Positions 1 through 8,404 of a stretch of DNA of 64,000 nucleotides are shown piece after piece (the first letter of the stretch is position 1; each line of letters starts with the position of its first letter). The notes beneath the pieces are model-generated. The model was not told the origin of the DNA. It ran no database searches and saw nothing but the letters and a program-made list of their open reading frames with translations. Both the position numbers and the translations under genes were made by a program. The stretch comes from JACADW01 sp963747985 (lineage in GTDB: Bacteria > Acidobacteriota > UBA6911). Location: NCBI GenBank assembly GCA_963747985.1, contig CAVVHG010000006.1, forward strand, positions 620,001-684,000, given 5' to 3'.

Positions 1-743
1 CGCTGGTGCCGGTTAACCACATCGAGGGCCACATTTGTTCGGCCTTTATCGAGAACCCGGGGATCGAATATCCGGTTCTGGCTCTGGCAGTTTCCGGCGG
101 CCACACCTCGCTGATCTTTTCATCAGAGCCACTGAGTTACGAGTCGGTGGCCCGCACGAGGGACGACGCTGCCGGAGAGGCGCTCGACAAGCTTTCGAAG
201 TTTCTCGGGCTGGGTTATCCCGGCGGCCCCGTTATCGATCGCCTGTCGCAGAAAGGAAACCCCGAGCGCTTCCATTTCTCCATTCCGAAGATCAGCGACG
301 GAAGCCTCGATTTCAGCTTCAGCGGTTTCAAGACCGCCGCGCTCCGGCACATCGAGCTATCCCACATCAGGCCGCACCGACCCGGGCGCAGGATCTCGCA
401 GGAAATCCTCGACCTGGTCGCGAGCTACCAGCGGGCGATCGTGGACACGCTCCTGCGGCAGACGGAGAAGGCAGTGGGCCGTCTGAAGCCCGCGACGATA
501 CTGCTGGTCGGGGGAGTGGCCTGCAACTCGCTGCTGCGCCGAGTCTTCAGGCAGGCCTTCGAGGCGCCCGGACCTGAAGGCAGCGGTCGCCGCTCCGCTT
601 CGCCGGTTCGCGTCTGCTATCCCTCCCCCGGATTCACCACGGACAACGCGGCGATGATCGCCGCTGCCGGCACGCCGAGACTGGGCTCCAGGCAGTATCT
701 CAAGCTCGATCTCAACGCCTGCGCCGATCTCCGCCTGTGCTGA
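1..743 (+). CDS. tsaD: tRNA N6-adenosine threonylcarbamoyltransferase TsaD, 5'-truncated by window edge
   Basis: TsaD transfers the threonylcarbamoyl group from threonylcarbamoyl-AMP to A37 of tRNAs that read ANN codons, in the cytoplasm with TsaB and TsaE. The frame is open from the window edge, and the first visible codons give the family's metal-binding HIEGH motif (the HxxxH pair). It is followed by the ASKHA-fold stretches AVSGGHTSL, DKLSKFLGLGYPGGP, SFSGFKT, VGGVACNSLLR and FTTDNAAMIA. About 245 residues are present of a usual 330-340, so roughly 100 N-terminal residues lie upstream of the window. The GTG at position 6 is an internal codon, not the start. The stop is TGA at 741-743, and an imperfect hairpin repeat follows before the convergent GTPase gene. 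Confidence 0.93.
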   Translation, partial: LVPVNHIEGHICSAFIENPGIEYPVLALAVSGGHTSLIFSSEPLSYESVARTRDDAAGEALDKLSKFLGLGYPGGPVIDRLSQKGNPERFHFSIPKISDGSLDFSFSGFKTAALRHIELSHIRPHRPGRRISQEILDLVASYQRAIVDTLLRQTEKAVGRLKPATILLVGGVACNSLLRRVFRQAFEAPGPEGSGRRSASPVRVCYPSPGFTTDNAAMIAAAGTPRLGSRQYLKLDLNACADLRLC

Positions 744-813
744 GTGCTGAACAGCGGCACATGCGTGCGGCGCGTGTCCCTGTATACTAAGATGCCCCGT
801 GGGCGACTCTTCT

Positions 814-888
814 TATCGGTATCGGCATCAGGGTCGCGCTTGCCGATCGGGCCGGATGGCGACCCCGATTCCGGCAGCGACCCCGACG
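814..888. repeat. Imperfect inverted repeat built of ATCGG-like hexamers (copy 1)
   Basis: The left arm (about 814-836) is a run of six-base units of the form ATCGGN, and the right arm (about 859-888) is a run of the complement, CCGATN or CGACCC. Together they can form a long imperfect hairpin. It lies between the convergent ends of tsaD and the TGS GTPase, where it could act as a bidirectional terminator. A second stretch of the same make-up lies at 19834-19968. There is no T-run, so a classical terminator is not shown. Confidence 0.45.
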
Positions 889-954
889 CAGGAAGCTCCT
901 GGTTCTACGTTCAGAACAACACGCCCCGCGCTGTCATTGGGCTGTGATGCTGGG

Positions 955-1971
955 CTATGCGTGCAGCTCGAGGATGTCACCATCCTCGAGGCAATGGTGG
1001 CGTTCGACCATCTGACCGTCGAACTTGACGGCCCGTGCAGATCGATGAGAGCTCCAGACGCGGGCGAATTTGAGGGAAAACTCGAAATCGCGGTGGACGG
1101 CGCGCGCCACGTCCAGGACGGTGCAGCCGGCCTTGAGCACGTACGGCGGCGTCGAAAGATCCGCCCTCTTCCCCGGGGCCTTAGTGTATACCCTCACCAA
1201 TCTCAGCCGGTGGAAAACCTCGTGCGGCATCTCTTTGAGGCCGTCGCCGCGTGTGGCCGAGACGGCCAAGGTCCGGAACCTGCTCCCATAGAACTCGCTC
1301 AGGATCTGCAGGTTTTCGGCGGAAGCGGGGCCGTCACACTTGTTGGCGATCAGCAGCGTGTCGCGACCGGCCTCGTTTGCTGTCTCCGTATCGGGTTCTG
1401 ATGGCGGAGTCCCGACCAGATGAATATGTGAGCCCCGCAGCAGCTTCAGAACCTCTTCCACCTCATCCAGCACATCGTCACTGCTCAGATCCACCACCAG
1501 GAGGGCCAGGTCCGCCGAGCGGATGACGTTCCCGACCCAGGGTTCGTAGAACTCATCCGAAACGGGAGGGAGGTCCACCATCTGGATCTGGATGTTTTCG
1601 AACGGCATCATGCCGGGCTGCGGGAGCCGCGTTGTGAACGGATAGTCGGCGATCTCGGGCGTGGCATGCGTGAGGCGGGCGAGGAGGGACGACTTGCCGA
1701 CGTTCGGTGCTCCTACCAGGACGACCTGGGCCGCACCCTCACGCTTTACCGAATAGATGGCAGAGGCCCTGGAGACGCCGTGCTTCCTACCCATCTCGCC
1801 GCTGAGCTTGGCGAGACGGCGCCTGAGATCGGCCTGAAGCTTTTCCGTGCCCTTGTGCTTGGGAATCGTCGCCTGCATCTCGCGCAGGGCTTCGATCTTT
1901 TCCTGCGTTGTCGTGGCGCTCTTGAAACGCTCTTCGGCCGCCAGGTATTGGGGCGTCAGGTTCGCAGGCAT
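955..1971 (-). CDS. DRG/Obg-like GTPase with C-terminal TGS domain
   Basis: A 338-residue P-loop GTPase of the Obg/DRG superfamily, a group that usually acts on ribosomes. The N-terminal ~80 residues are a charged helical region. The G1 loop GAPNVGKSS is at about residues 87-95, followed by a switch region ending in YPFTTRLPQPG, a G3-like DLPPV in which the usual DxxG glycine is missing, and the G4 motif NKCD. The last ~70 residues form a TGS domain. I chose the ATG at 1971 because GGAGGTGG lies just upstream of it. An in-frame extension towards 2445 overlaps the neighbouring glycosyltransferase and looks non-coding. The exact cellular role cannot be read from the sequence. Confidence 0.85.
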   Translation of the reverse strand: MPANLTPQYLAAEERFKSATTTQEKIEALREMQATIPKHKGTEKLQADLRRRLAKLSGEMGRKHGVSRASAIYSVKREGAAQVVLVGAPNVGKSSLLARLTHATPEIADYPFTTRLPQPGMMPFENIQIQMVDLPPVSDEFYEPWVGNVIRSADLALLVVDLSSDDVLDEVEEVLKLLRGSHIHLVGTPPSEPDTETANEAGRDTLLIANKCDGPASAENLQILSEFYGSRFRTLAVSATRGDGLKEMPHEVFHRLRLVRVYTKAPGKRADLSTPPYVLKAGCTVLDVARAVHRDFEFSLKFARVWSSHRSARAVKFDGQMVERHHCLEDGDILELHA

Positions 1972-2110
1972 TGGTGCCCACCTCCGATACGCGGCTATTC
2001 TAACGCCCGGGCCCTCCAAATGGATATCTGAGGGCATCGGATGGGTCTGCGCCGGCGGCGTGGAAATCGCCCTCAATTTCCTCCGACTGCTGGTGCCGTG
2101 CCGGCGCTGA

Positions 2111-3136
2111 TCACCGTCTGTCGACCATCGTGAGGGGCATGGAGACAGGCACGTCCGAGAACCAGGCACGGATTTCCCGCGGGCTTGCTTTCCGGTTCTT
2201 GCGAATCGCCCTGCGGGCCGCCAGCGCCTTGGGAAGCGCGTCGAGAAGGAGAGGGAACGCGCGAAGAGAAGAGGGCTCGCGAACGAGAACATAGCCGAGC
2301 GCCGCCAGATCGCGGGCGGTGATGGGGAGCAGAAACCGCAGGTAAGTCCCCGGATCCATGTTCTTGATGCGCAGGAGGAAGCGGTTCTTGAACGAATGCA
2401 TGTTGATCTCAGGCGGCAGGTCAGCACGGCGCTCGGGAAGAACACGCCTCACATGCCGGCCCTTTGCCTCCGGAACATACAGACACCTCCATCCCATCCA
2501 CTGCGCGCGCCACGCGAGGTCGGCATCCTCGCGGTAGGCGAAGAAGGATTCGTCGAAATATTCCTCCCCCATCCGTATGTCGTCGAGCATCACCCGCCGG
2601 TAGAACGCGGCCGCCCCCGACGCTCCGAACACGTACTCGCGCTCTCCGTACTGGCCCCGGTCCACGGCCCCGGCCCCGCGATCGAGATGACGCTGATTCC
2701 GCGTGAAATACATGCCGGTGGTATCCAGAGTGCTCTCTCCAACGCGGGGCCGCTCTCCCGTTCCGTCCGGGAACCACCTGCAGAGCCTGCCCGTGGCCGC
2801 ACCGGCAGAGGGATCCCCATCCAGGGCCTGCACCAGGATATGGATGTATTCGGGAGCAAGCTCCACATCGGGATTGAGGACCAGGACGTACTCGGACGTC
2901 GTGGAGGATACGATGCGATTATGAGCCACACAGAAACCGACATTCTGCTTTGATGCCTCGATCCCGAGCGAGCGGCTCCACGCCGCAGCTATTTCGAGAG
3001 ATCCGTCTTTCGAGGCGTTGTCCCACAGGCGGATCTCGATGTTGTCATAGGTCTGCGCTTCGAGGCTCTTCAGACAGGCTGCGAGGTAACGGGCCGAGTT
3101 GAACGAGACCACGCTGACCAGCACCTTGGGCCTCAC
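2111..3136 (-). CDS. Glycosyltransferase family 2 (rhamnosyltransferase-like)
   Basis: A 341-residue GT-A glycosyltransferase, probably adding one sugar to a lipid-linked surface glycan at the inner face of the membrane. It opens with LVSVVSFNS, has the nucleotide-binding WDNASKDGS and the metal-site region VLNPDVEL (a DxD variant), then a catalytic-loop region FFAYREDADLAWRA. The start is GTG at 3136, overlapping the TGA of the upstream gene as GTGA, with GGAAGGAGGG in front. It is the last of three coupled GT2 genes (5177 down to 2111). The sugar donor and acceptor cannot be told from sequence. Confidence 0.85.
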   Translation of the reverse strand: MRPKVLVSVVSFNSARYLAACLKSLEAQTYDNIEIRLWDNASKDGSLEIAAAWSRSLGIEASKQNVGFCVAHNRIVSSTTSEYVLVLNPDVELAPEYIHILVQALDGDPSAGAATGRLCRWFPDGTGERPRVGESTLDTTGMYFTRNQRHLDRGAGAVDRGQYGEREYVFGASGAAAFYRRVMLDDIRMGEEYFDESFFAYREDADLAWRAQWMGWRCLYVPEAKGRHVRRVLPERRADLPPEINMHSFKNRFLLRIKNMDPGTYLRFLLPITARDLAALGYVLVREPSSLRAFPLLLDALPKALAARRAIRKNRKASPREIRAWFSDVPVSMPLTMVDRR

Positions 3137-4092
3137 TGGCCCTCCTTCCGTGCCTTGGCTACCCTCCGCGCCGCATTCCAGAAAAGCCGGGAACATGCGA
3201 GGCGGTTCGAACCTTCCGCAAGAGGATAAAACAGCGACAGTATGGCGCGGAGCCGGAGCCCGGCGACTGCGAGCCTGCGTACTCGTGCGGCTGCCGGTTC
3301 CCCGTGGTGCTTTGCGAAGTAAAGCACGCGGTTGCGGCAGAAGTACTCCAGGAAGTCGCCCCGATCCAACCTGCGGAGACTCGATCCCCCGTGATGGATG
3401 AAACGGGCGCCGGCCACAAAACGAATGCGCCCGCCTGCACTGCGCAGCCTCCTGCAGAAGTCGACGTCTTCAAACCAGGCCGGCCTGTAATTCTCGTCGA
3501 ATCCGCACAACTGCTCGAGCACGTTCCTTCTGACCATCAGGCACGCTGCCGCCGGCTGGTCCACGTCCTGGCAGGTATCATAGTCGAAATCCGAAGCGAG
3601 GTAGTTTCTCGTCCACGGGTTCCGCGGCACGACCTCGTCGAGGAGGAATGCCTCTGCGAACACACTGCCCAGCGTGGGGAATGCGCGGATGTTGAATCCC
3701 ACCTGCGGGGCACCCTGCGGGCCGACGAGCCTGCCGGCCGACGCCCAGATCGCCGGGTTCTCATGAAGGGGGCGGGCAAGGAGCTCGACCGAGCCCGGAA
3801 GCGTTTCGGTATCGGGATTCAGAAAAAGAACAAGATCGCCCCGGCTGCGCCGCCAGCCCATGTTGTTGGCGGCCGCGAACCCGAGGTTCGTGTCGTTGCG
3901 CACGGTTTCGATCCGACCAGCCAGACGATCGGCGAACAGGAGGCTCTCATCCTCGGAATGATTGTCCACGACAATGACCTCGCATCCGGCCGCGTTGTCG
4001 AGTACCGTAAATACACTCCGCTCCAGGAAGCGTCCACTGTTCCAGTTGACGATCACGATCGAAATCCCGGGATTGACCGTCGTCGGTTTCAT
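3133..4092 (-). CDS. Glycosyltransferase family 2 (WbbL/rhamnosyltransferase-like)
   Basis: A 319-residue GT2 protein with the hallmarks of the rhamnosyltransferase branch: SIVIVNWNSG at the start, VIVVDNHSEDES, NLGFAAANN, FLNPDTE (DxD-like metal site) and FEDVDFCRRLRSAGG, which holds the likely catalytic acid. The ATG at 4092 overlaps the stop of the upstream GT2 as ATGA, and the 3' end overlaps the next gene as GTGA, so the three GT2 genes form one translationally coupled unit. It probably builds the repeat unit of the surface polysaccharide encoded by the locus. The linkage is unknown. Confidence 0.87.
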   Translation of the reverse strand: MKPTTVNPGISIVIVNWNSGRFLERSVFTVLDNAAGCEVIVVDNHSEDESLLFADRLAGRIETVRNDTNLGFAAANNMGWRRSRGDLVLFLNPDTETLPGSVELLARPLHENPAIWASAGRLVGPQGAPQVGFNIRAFPTLGSVFAEAFLLDEVVPRNPWTRNYLASDFDYDTCQDVDQPAAACLMVRRNVLEQLCGFDENYRPAWFEDVDFCRRLRSAGGRIRFVAGARFIHHGGSSLRRLDRGDFLEYFCRNRVLYFAKHHGEPAAARVRRLAVAGLRLRAILSLFYPLAEGSNRLACSRLFWNAARRVAKARKEGQ

Positions 4093-5177
4093 CGATGACC
4101 CCGCTCCGAGGACGAGAATCCCGTTTCAACAGGCCCGAAGAGGAAAAAATAGAGCCGGAGAAAGAGCGACGGGCACTTCGAGCCGGGGGAATTGCAGTCG
4201 GCTCGTGCCGCAGCTTCGGATTGCGCAATCGCGCTCCACAGACCTTCAACAGCGGCGGAACTCCAACGCGGGCGCAGTTCACTGCGGCTGCGGAGCATGG
4301 CCGGCGCCAGGCGCAGTGCACCCATCAGTCCGCGGAGGTAGCTGAGAATCCTCCCTTGCCTGATGACACGGGCGAGCCAAAAGACCTGAGAAAGAAGGAT
4401 CATCGGGACGCAACGCAGGAGTATTTTCGCCGGGACACTCTTCAGCAGCACCAGCAGAGAATTGCGCGTGCGGAGGTTCACACTCAGAGGCGAGAACTCG
4501 CCGCCGCTGGTCGCGGCGCCGTAATGATAGACGCGCGCGGCGGGCAGGTAATATCCCCGCAGGCCGGATGCCTTCAATCGCAGTCCCAGTTCGACATCTT
4601 CCATGTAGGCAAACAGCCGGTCATCGTATCCGCCGACACGCTCCAGCACCGACTTGCGGTAAAGCGCCGCGCAGCCGCATGCCCCGAAGATCTCGTCCTC
4701 GTTGTCGTACTCGGGCCGGTCCGGTTGCTCCTGGCCACGGCGATACCCTATCCCGGCGCGCAGGAAGCAGTCCCCCGCGCTGTAGACGAGATCGCGCCGG
4801 GCGAAATCGAAGATGCGGCAGGCAAAAAAGGCCGCGTCCGGGTAGCGGCCAATGGCATCGGCACACCGTGCTGTCCACTCTGCTGCGACCTCCGTGTCGT
4901 TGTTGAGGACTGCAACCCACTCCGCGGTAGCGGCACGGATGCCTGCATTGGCGGCTCCGGCAAAGCCGAGATTCCTGTCCTGACGGAGGATGACCGCTCC
5001 CGGCGCCGCACGTCGCACTGTCTCCACCGAGTCGTCGCTCGAGCCGTTGTCCACGACCAATATCTCAAAGTCCGGTCGACTCTGCCGAGCGAGCGACAAC
5101 AGGCACGAGGCAAGACACGCGGCGCCGTTGTAATTAGGAATCACCACCGATATCAACGGCAGGTCATTCGGTTTCAT
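4089..5177 (-). CDS. Glycosyltransferase family 2, first of a coupled trio
   Basis: A 362-residue GT2 protein. It has ISVVIPNYNG, ILVVDNGSSDDS, NLGFAGAANAG, VLNNDTEV (DxD-type metal site) and YMEDVELGLRLKASG, followed by a C-terminal part with hydrophobic, possibly membrane-associated segments. The start at 5177 places the first beta strand seven residues in. It has only a weak ribosome binding site, and an upstream in-frame ATG at 5255 would add 26 residues with no family similarity. It overlaps the next GT2 by ATGA. The adjacent + strand GT2 at 5495 is transcribed away from it, so a promoter is expected in 5178-5494. Confidence 0.83.
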   Translation of the reverse strand: MKPNDLPLISVVIPNYNGAACLASCLLSLARQSRPDFEILVVDNGSSDDSVETVRRAAPGAVILRQDRNLGFAGAANAGIRAATAEWVAVLNNDTEVAAEWTARCADAIGRYPDAAFFACRIFDFARRDLVYSAGDCFLRAGIGYRRGQEQPDRPEYDNEDEIFGACGCAALYRKSVLERVGGYDDRLFAYMEDVELGLRLKASGLRGYYLPAARVYHYGAATSGGEFSPLSVNLRTRNSLLVLLKSVPAKILLRCVPMILLSQVFWLARVIRQGRILSYLRGLMGALRLAPAMLRSRSELRPRWSSAAVEGLWSAIAQSEAAARADCNSPGSKCPSLFLRLYFFLFGPVETGFSSSERGHR

Positions 5178-5494
5178 CGCCAGGCTGAACCGGAAAGGTT
5201 GTGAGTCTCCGTGGCCACCTACGATCATCCGCTCGGAGATTTCATCGAACGCCAAACGAAAGAGTACACGAAATCGGCCAAAATGGTCCCGCTAATGACG
5301 TCAGGCCAGGGTCGCTTGTGCGATCAACCGCGAAGCGGGTCCGCGCCGCCTGTGGATCGAGCCCGCTTTCTCCGCATGAGAACGCGCCAATGACAGACGT
5401 ATGACTCCACTCCATTTCTCTTGACTCGCAAAGACTATGAAAATAGCCTCGGCCTTTTCGTCGATATGATTCCCTGTAAAGGAACCGAACCGCA

Positions 5495-6178
5495 ATGAAG
5501 CTTTCCGTCGTTATACCGGTCTACAACGAGAAAGACACCATCGGCGAGGTGCTGCGACGTGTGCAGACGGTCGATCTGCCCAAGGAAGTGATCATCGTGG
5601 ACGACTGCTCGACCGACGGCACGCGCGAATTCCTGCGGAGCCTGGCCCCATCGGACGACCTGACGATTGTTCTCCAGCCTCGCAACGCAGGGAAGGGCGC
5701 GGCGCTGAGGGCCGGATTCGGCAAGGTGCGGGGCGACATCGTGATCGTTCAGGACGCCGACCTCGAGTATGATCCGTCCGAATACCCCACCCTGATTCAG
5801 CCAATACTGGCCGGCAAGGCGGATGTCGTTTTCGGGTCGCGGTTTCTGGGGGGGCCGCACCGAGTGCTCCTGTTCTGGCATTCGGTCGGCAACAGGATCC
5901 TCACGACTCTCTCCAACATGATGACGGATCTGAACCTCACGGATATGGAGACCTGCTACAAGGTCTTTCGCGCGGACGTTCTCGGGAAGATCCAGCTTCG
6001 GGAGAACCGCTTCGGCTTTGAGCCTGAATTCACGGCGAAGATCGCCAGGGCCCGATGCAGAGTCTACGAGGTGCCGATTTCCTACAGTGGCCGCGACTAT
6101 TCCGAGGGCAAGAAGATCGGCTGGAAGGACGGAGTGGCTGCCCTCTACTTCATAATGAAGTATCGCTTCTTCGGTTGA
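5495..6178 (+). CDS. Polyprenol-phosphate sugar synthase-like glycosyltransferase family 2 (DPM1-like)
   Basis: A 227-residue single-domain GT2 enzyme of the dolichyl-phosphate mannose synthase type, which moves a hexose from a nucleotide sugar to polyprenyl phosphate on the cytoplasmic membrane. Visible motifs are LSVVIPVYNEKDTI, VIIVDDCSTDGT, NAGKGAALRAGF, IVIQ-DADLEYDP (the DxD metal site) and VVFGSRFLGG. The C-terminal transmembrane helices found in some relatives are absent. AAAGGAA precedes the ATG. It is the only + strand gene inside the polysaccharide locus and probably supplies a lipid-linked sugar to membrane transferases such as the GT39 protein at 42-43.5 kb. Confidence 0.88.
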   Translation: MKLSVVIPVYNEKDTIGEVLRRVQTVDLPKEVIIVDDCSTDGTREFLRSLAPSDDLTIVLQPRNAGKGAALRAGFGKVRGDIVIVQDADLEYDPSEYPTLIQPILAGKADVVFGSRFLGGPHRVLLFWHSVGNRILTTLSNMMTDLNLTDMETCYKVFRADVLGKIQLRENRFGFEPEFTAKIARARCRVYEVPISYSGRDYSEGKKIGWKDGVAALYFIMKYRFFG

Positions 6179-6229
6179 CAGGCGTGGCCGCAGATCGGCG
6201 CGCATCGCGGTATGGCGCGAATTCCCCTT

Positions 6230-7372
6230 TCAGGGTTGCAGCGTGCGCGGTTTCGGCAAATGGTGTTTCCGGATCAGACGGACGGCTTCCGCGAAGACGG
6301 CATCTGCCGAAATTGCATCCATGCAGGTTGTCGGCTTCGTGCAAGCTCCCAGGTAACATGGGCTGCAGTCAAAATCGGAGACGATCATCGAGCCCCTTCC
6401 GTACAGCTCTATTTCCTGATGGCAGGTCGGCCCCAGGATTGCCAGTACCGGCACCTTCAGCGCGATCGCGATGTGCATGGCAAGGGTGTCGCCCGTCACC
6501 AGGAGGTCGCAGTTTCCAACGATCCCGCTGAACCTGCGAATCGGGTGGCCGGTCCCGGTCTCGCGGGGCGAATGCCTTGCGGTCGCCGCGATGCGCTCGT
6601 TACGCTCTCTCTCCGCGGGCCCACCCAGCAGGAGCACCTTCGCTCCCATCTCCTCTTCAAGCTTGTCGGCCAGCCGGGCGTATCCTTCCTCCGTCCATTT
6701 CTTGGTGGCGAAGACATCCCCTGCGCCGGTGTTCAACCCGACCTTCAGTCCCTCCAGGCCCACTCCCATTCCTGAAAGATAGCCTCGCGCCCAGTCGATC
6801 TCTTCCGCCAGGTCGGTGATCAGGTACTCTTGCGGCTCGCGATAGGGCAGGCCGGCGCAATCGAATATCAACTCCGGATAGGTCTTCCTGTTCTGTCGGA
6901 ATTTCAGGTGGTCGTTGATCCCGAGCTCGAAGGTGTACTCCGATTCAGCGTTCAGCGGCATGACTCCACCGTACTCGTTCATGCCGAAGCCCGCCTTCTT
7001 CATGGCCCGGACCTTCATCGCCAGGGCGGTCGCCTTCGGTTCCTTGTCGAAACAAAGGAGCCGGTCGAAGCTCTCGGTCGTGAGCTGCAATGCCGTCTCG
7101 AGAGTGAAGGGAAGGAGACGGTCGATTTCCGGAATCCCTTTCAGCATGGGGATTACGCTCGCCTCCGTGAGCCAGGTGATGTGGCAGTCCTCGTGCAGGC
7201 GCCTGAGGCCACGGAGCAGTGGGGTCGTGCGGAGGACGTCGCCCATGGCCGCAAGTTTGATGATCAGTATGCGCGTGCCAAATGGCGCGTAGCGGGGGCA
7301 GTCTGCACACTCACGCTTGAAGATGCAGGGCTTGTAGCCGAGGAAGAAGCGGCAATCGTAATGTACGAACAC
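6230..7372 (-). CDS. Glycosyltransferase family 9 (heptosyltransferase-like) with Cys-rich N-terminus
   Basis: A 380-residue ADP-heptose:LPS heptosyltransferase-type GT-B protein. The GT9 core begins at about residue 34 with ILIIKLAAMGDVLRTTPLLR. It continues through GLNTGAGDVFATKKW and LLLGGPAER and ends with the nucleotide-sugar-binding region GDTLAMHIAIALKVPVLAILGPT. Ahead of this lies a 33-residue leader with four cysteines (residues 7, 16, 22, 25; the last two as CADCPRY) that GT9 enzymes of model organisms lack. It is the last gene of a minus-strand run, 9 bp behind the duplicated-domain protein, and probably acts in LPS core or O-chain assembly. Confidence 0.85.
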   Translation of the reverse strand: MFVHYDCRFFLGYKPCIFKRECADCPRYAPFGTRILIIKLAAMGDVLRTTPLLRGLRRLHEDCHITWLTEASVIPMLKGIPEIDRLLPFTLETALQLTTESFDRLLCFDKEPKATALAMKVRAMKKAGFGMNEYGGVMPLNAESEYTFELGINDHLKFRQNRKTYPELIFDCAGLPYREPQEYLITDLAEEIDWARGYLSGMGVGLEGLKVGLNTGAGDVFATKKWTEEGYARLADKLEEEMGAKVLLLGGPAERERNERIAATARHSPRETGTGHPIRRFSGIVGNCDLLVTGDTLAMHIAIALKVPVLAILGPTCHQEIELYGRGSMIVSDFDCSPCYLGACTKPTTCMDAISADAVFAEAVRLIRKHHLPKPRTLQP

Positions 7373-7381
7373 TCGAAAACC

Positions 7382-8404
7382 TCACGCCGGCCTGACATCC
7401 TCGCCGCTGCCTGACCCGGGGAGCGAAGCCGCACGCCTCAGTCGCAGCCAGACCAGAAGCAGCCAGGTAAAACGGAATGGAAGCAGCACGAATTTCAGAC
7501 CCTGGGAAACGACCGCCTGCGCCTGGTCTTTCCAGGGCAGGTCGCTCCCGGTCGAGTGTGCCCCCATCCGGCGGACCAGAAACGACGCCCAGGTTCGCCA
7601 TGTGAAAAAGAAGCAGTCGTTGTGCTCATTGAAGATTACCTTGTGGCGAGCTCCCAGCAGGAACGCGAAATATTTTATCTTCCAGTAGCTGGGGTCTCCA
7701 GTGAAAAAGACCACAACGGCGTCGTATTTCCGGGCCCGTAGCTCCAGCAGGTGTTCCCATGCACCGCGGGCTTCTGAATGAGTCCGGAGCGCGATCAGGA
7801 GCGGATGGCCGCGAAAATTTGCGACGATCTCCGGCCGGTTGCGGCAGAAGAGCGTGTAGCGGGGGTTCCGGAAGATCGGGTTGCGCTGGAGGTGTTCCAG
7901 TCCCCGCAACACGAAACGCGGTTCTGCCGACTGGATCACAAGCACCCTCTCCGCCGGCTCTATTTCGAGGTCGTCACCGTCAGAAAGCACGAACCGGGCA
8001 TGATCGGCAGGCAAAGGGCGCCTGATCCGGAAAAGCCAGTATCGCAGGAAGAACCGCCACGTCAGGCGAAAGTAGCCGCCGTCTCCGACGTCGACGTCCG
8101 TGGTGCCGGCAAGTCCCAGAACGGCGATTTTTGTGCCGCGATACTTCCTCTCTCCAGTCCAGAAGGTCACCATCACATCGAACTGCCGGCGGCGCAGATC
8201 GGCCAGGATCTGTTTCCTGGTGGTGTATTTCAGCGGCAGGACCTCAGCCCCGGGCACCTGCCGGAAGCAGTCCACCGTCTCGGCATCCGGGGTGCAGAGA
8301 ATCGTCAGGGCCGGCTCGGGGTATAGTTCCCCGGATAGTATCCTCAGTGCTTTGGCGCGCACGCGCCGGACCGAGGCAGTCTGTGTGAGGAGAACCCGTG
8401 TCAT
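7382..8404 (-). CDS. Unrecognised protein made of two tandem copies of one Rossmann-like unit
   Basis: I do not recognise this 340-residue protein. It consists of two related halves: residues ~3-125 and ~153-280. Matching pieces are RVLLTQTA/RVLVIQSA, ALTILCTPDAET/RYTLFCRNRPEI, FDVMVTFWTGERKY/YDAVVVFFTGDPSY and YFRLTWR/CFFFTWR. Each half has the beta-alpha alternation of a Rossmann-like fold. The C-terminus has a hydrophobic stretch (about 302-320) rich in Phe, Leu and Trp, followed by basic residues, which could sit on the membrane. The ATG at 8404 overlaps the upstream GT2-GT4 fusion by ATGA, so it belongs to the polysaccharide operon. A two-lobed GT-B-like transferase is one possibility, but no catalytic motif is evident. 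Confidence 0.75.
   Translation of the reverse strand: MTRVLLTQTASVRRVRAKALRILSGELYPEPALTILCTPDAETVDCFRQVPGAEVLPLKYTTRKQILADLRRRQFDVMVTFWTGERKYRGTKIAVLGLAGTTDVDVGDGGYFRLTWRFFLRYWLFRIRRPLPADHARFVLSDGDDLEIEPAERVLVIQSAEPRFVLRGLEHLQRNPIFRNPRYTLFCRNRPEIVANFRGHPLLIALRTHSEARGAWEHLLELRARKYDAVVVFFTGDPSYWKIKYFAFLLGARHKVIFNEHNDCFFFTWRTWASFLVRRMGAHSTGSDLPWKDQAQAVVSQGLKFVLLPFRFTWLLLVWLRLRRAASLPGSGSGEDVRPA

Noticed and set aside
781..800. TATACT at 783-788 as a promoter -10 box
   Set aside because: No -35 box at a suitable distance, and no plausible plus-strand gene follows: the next genes are convergent.
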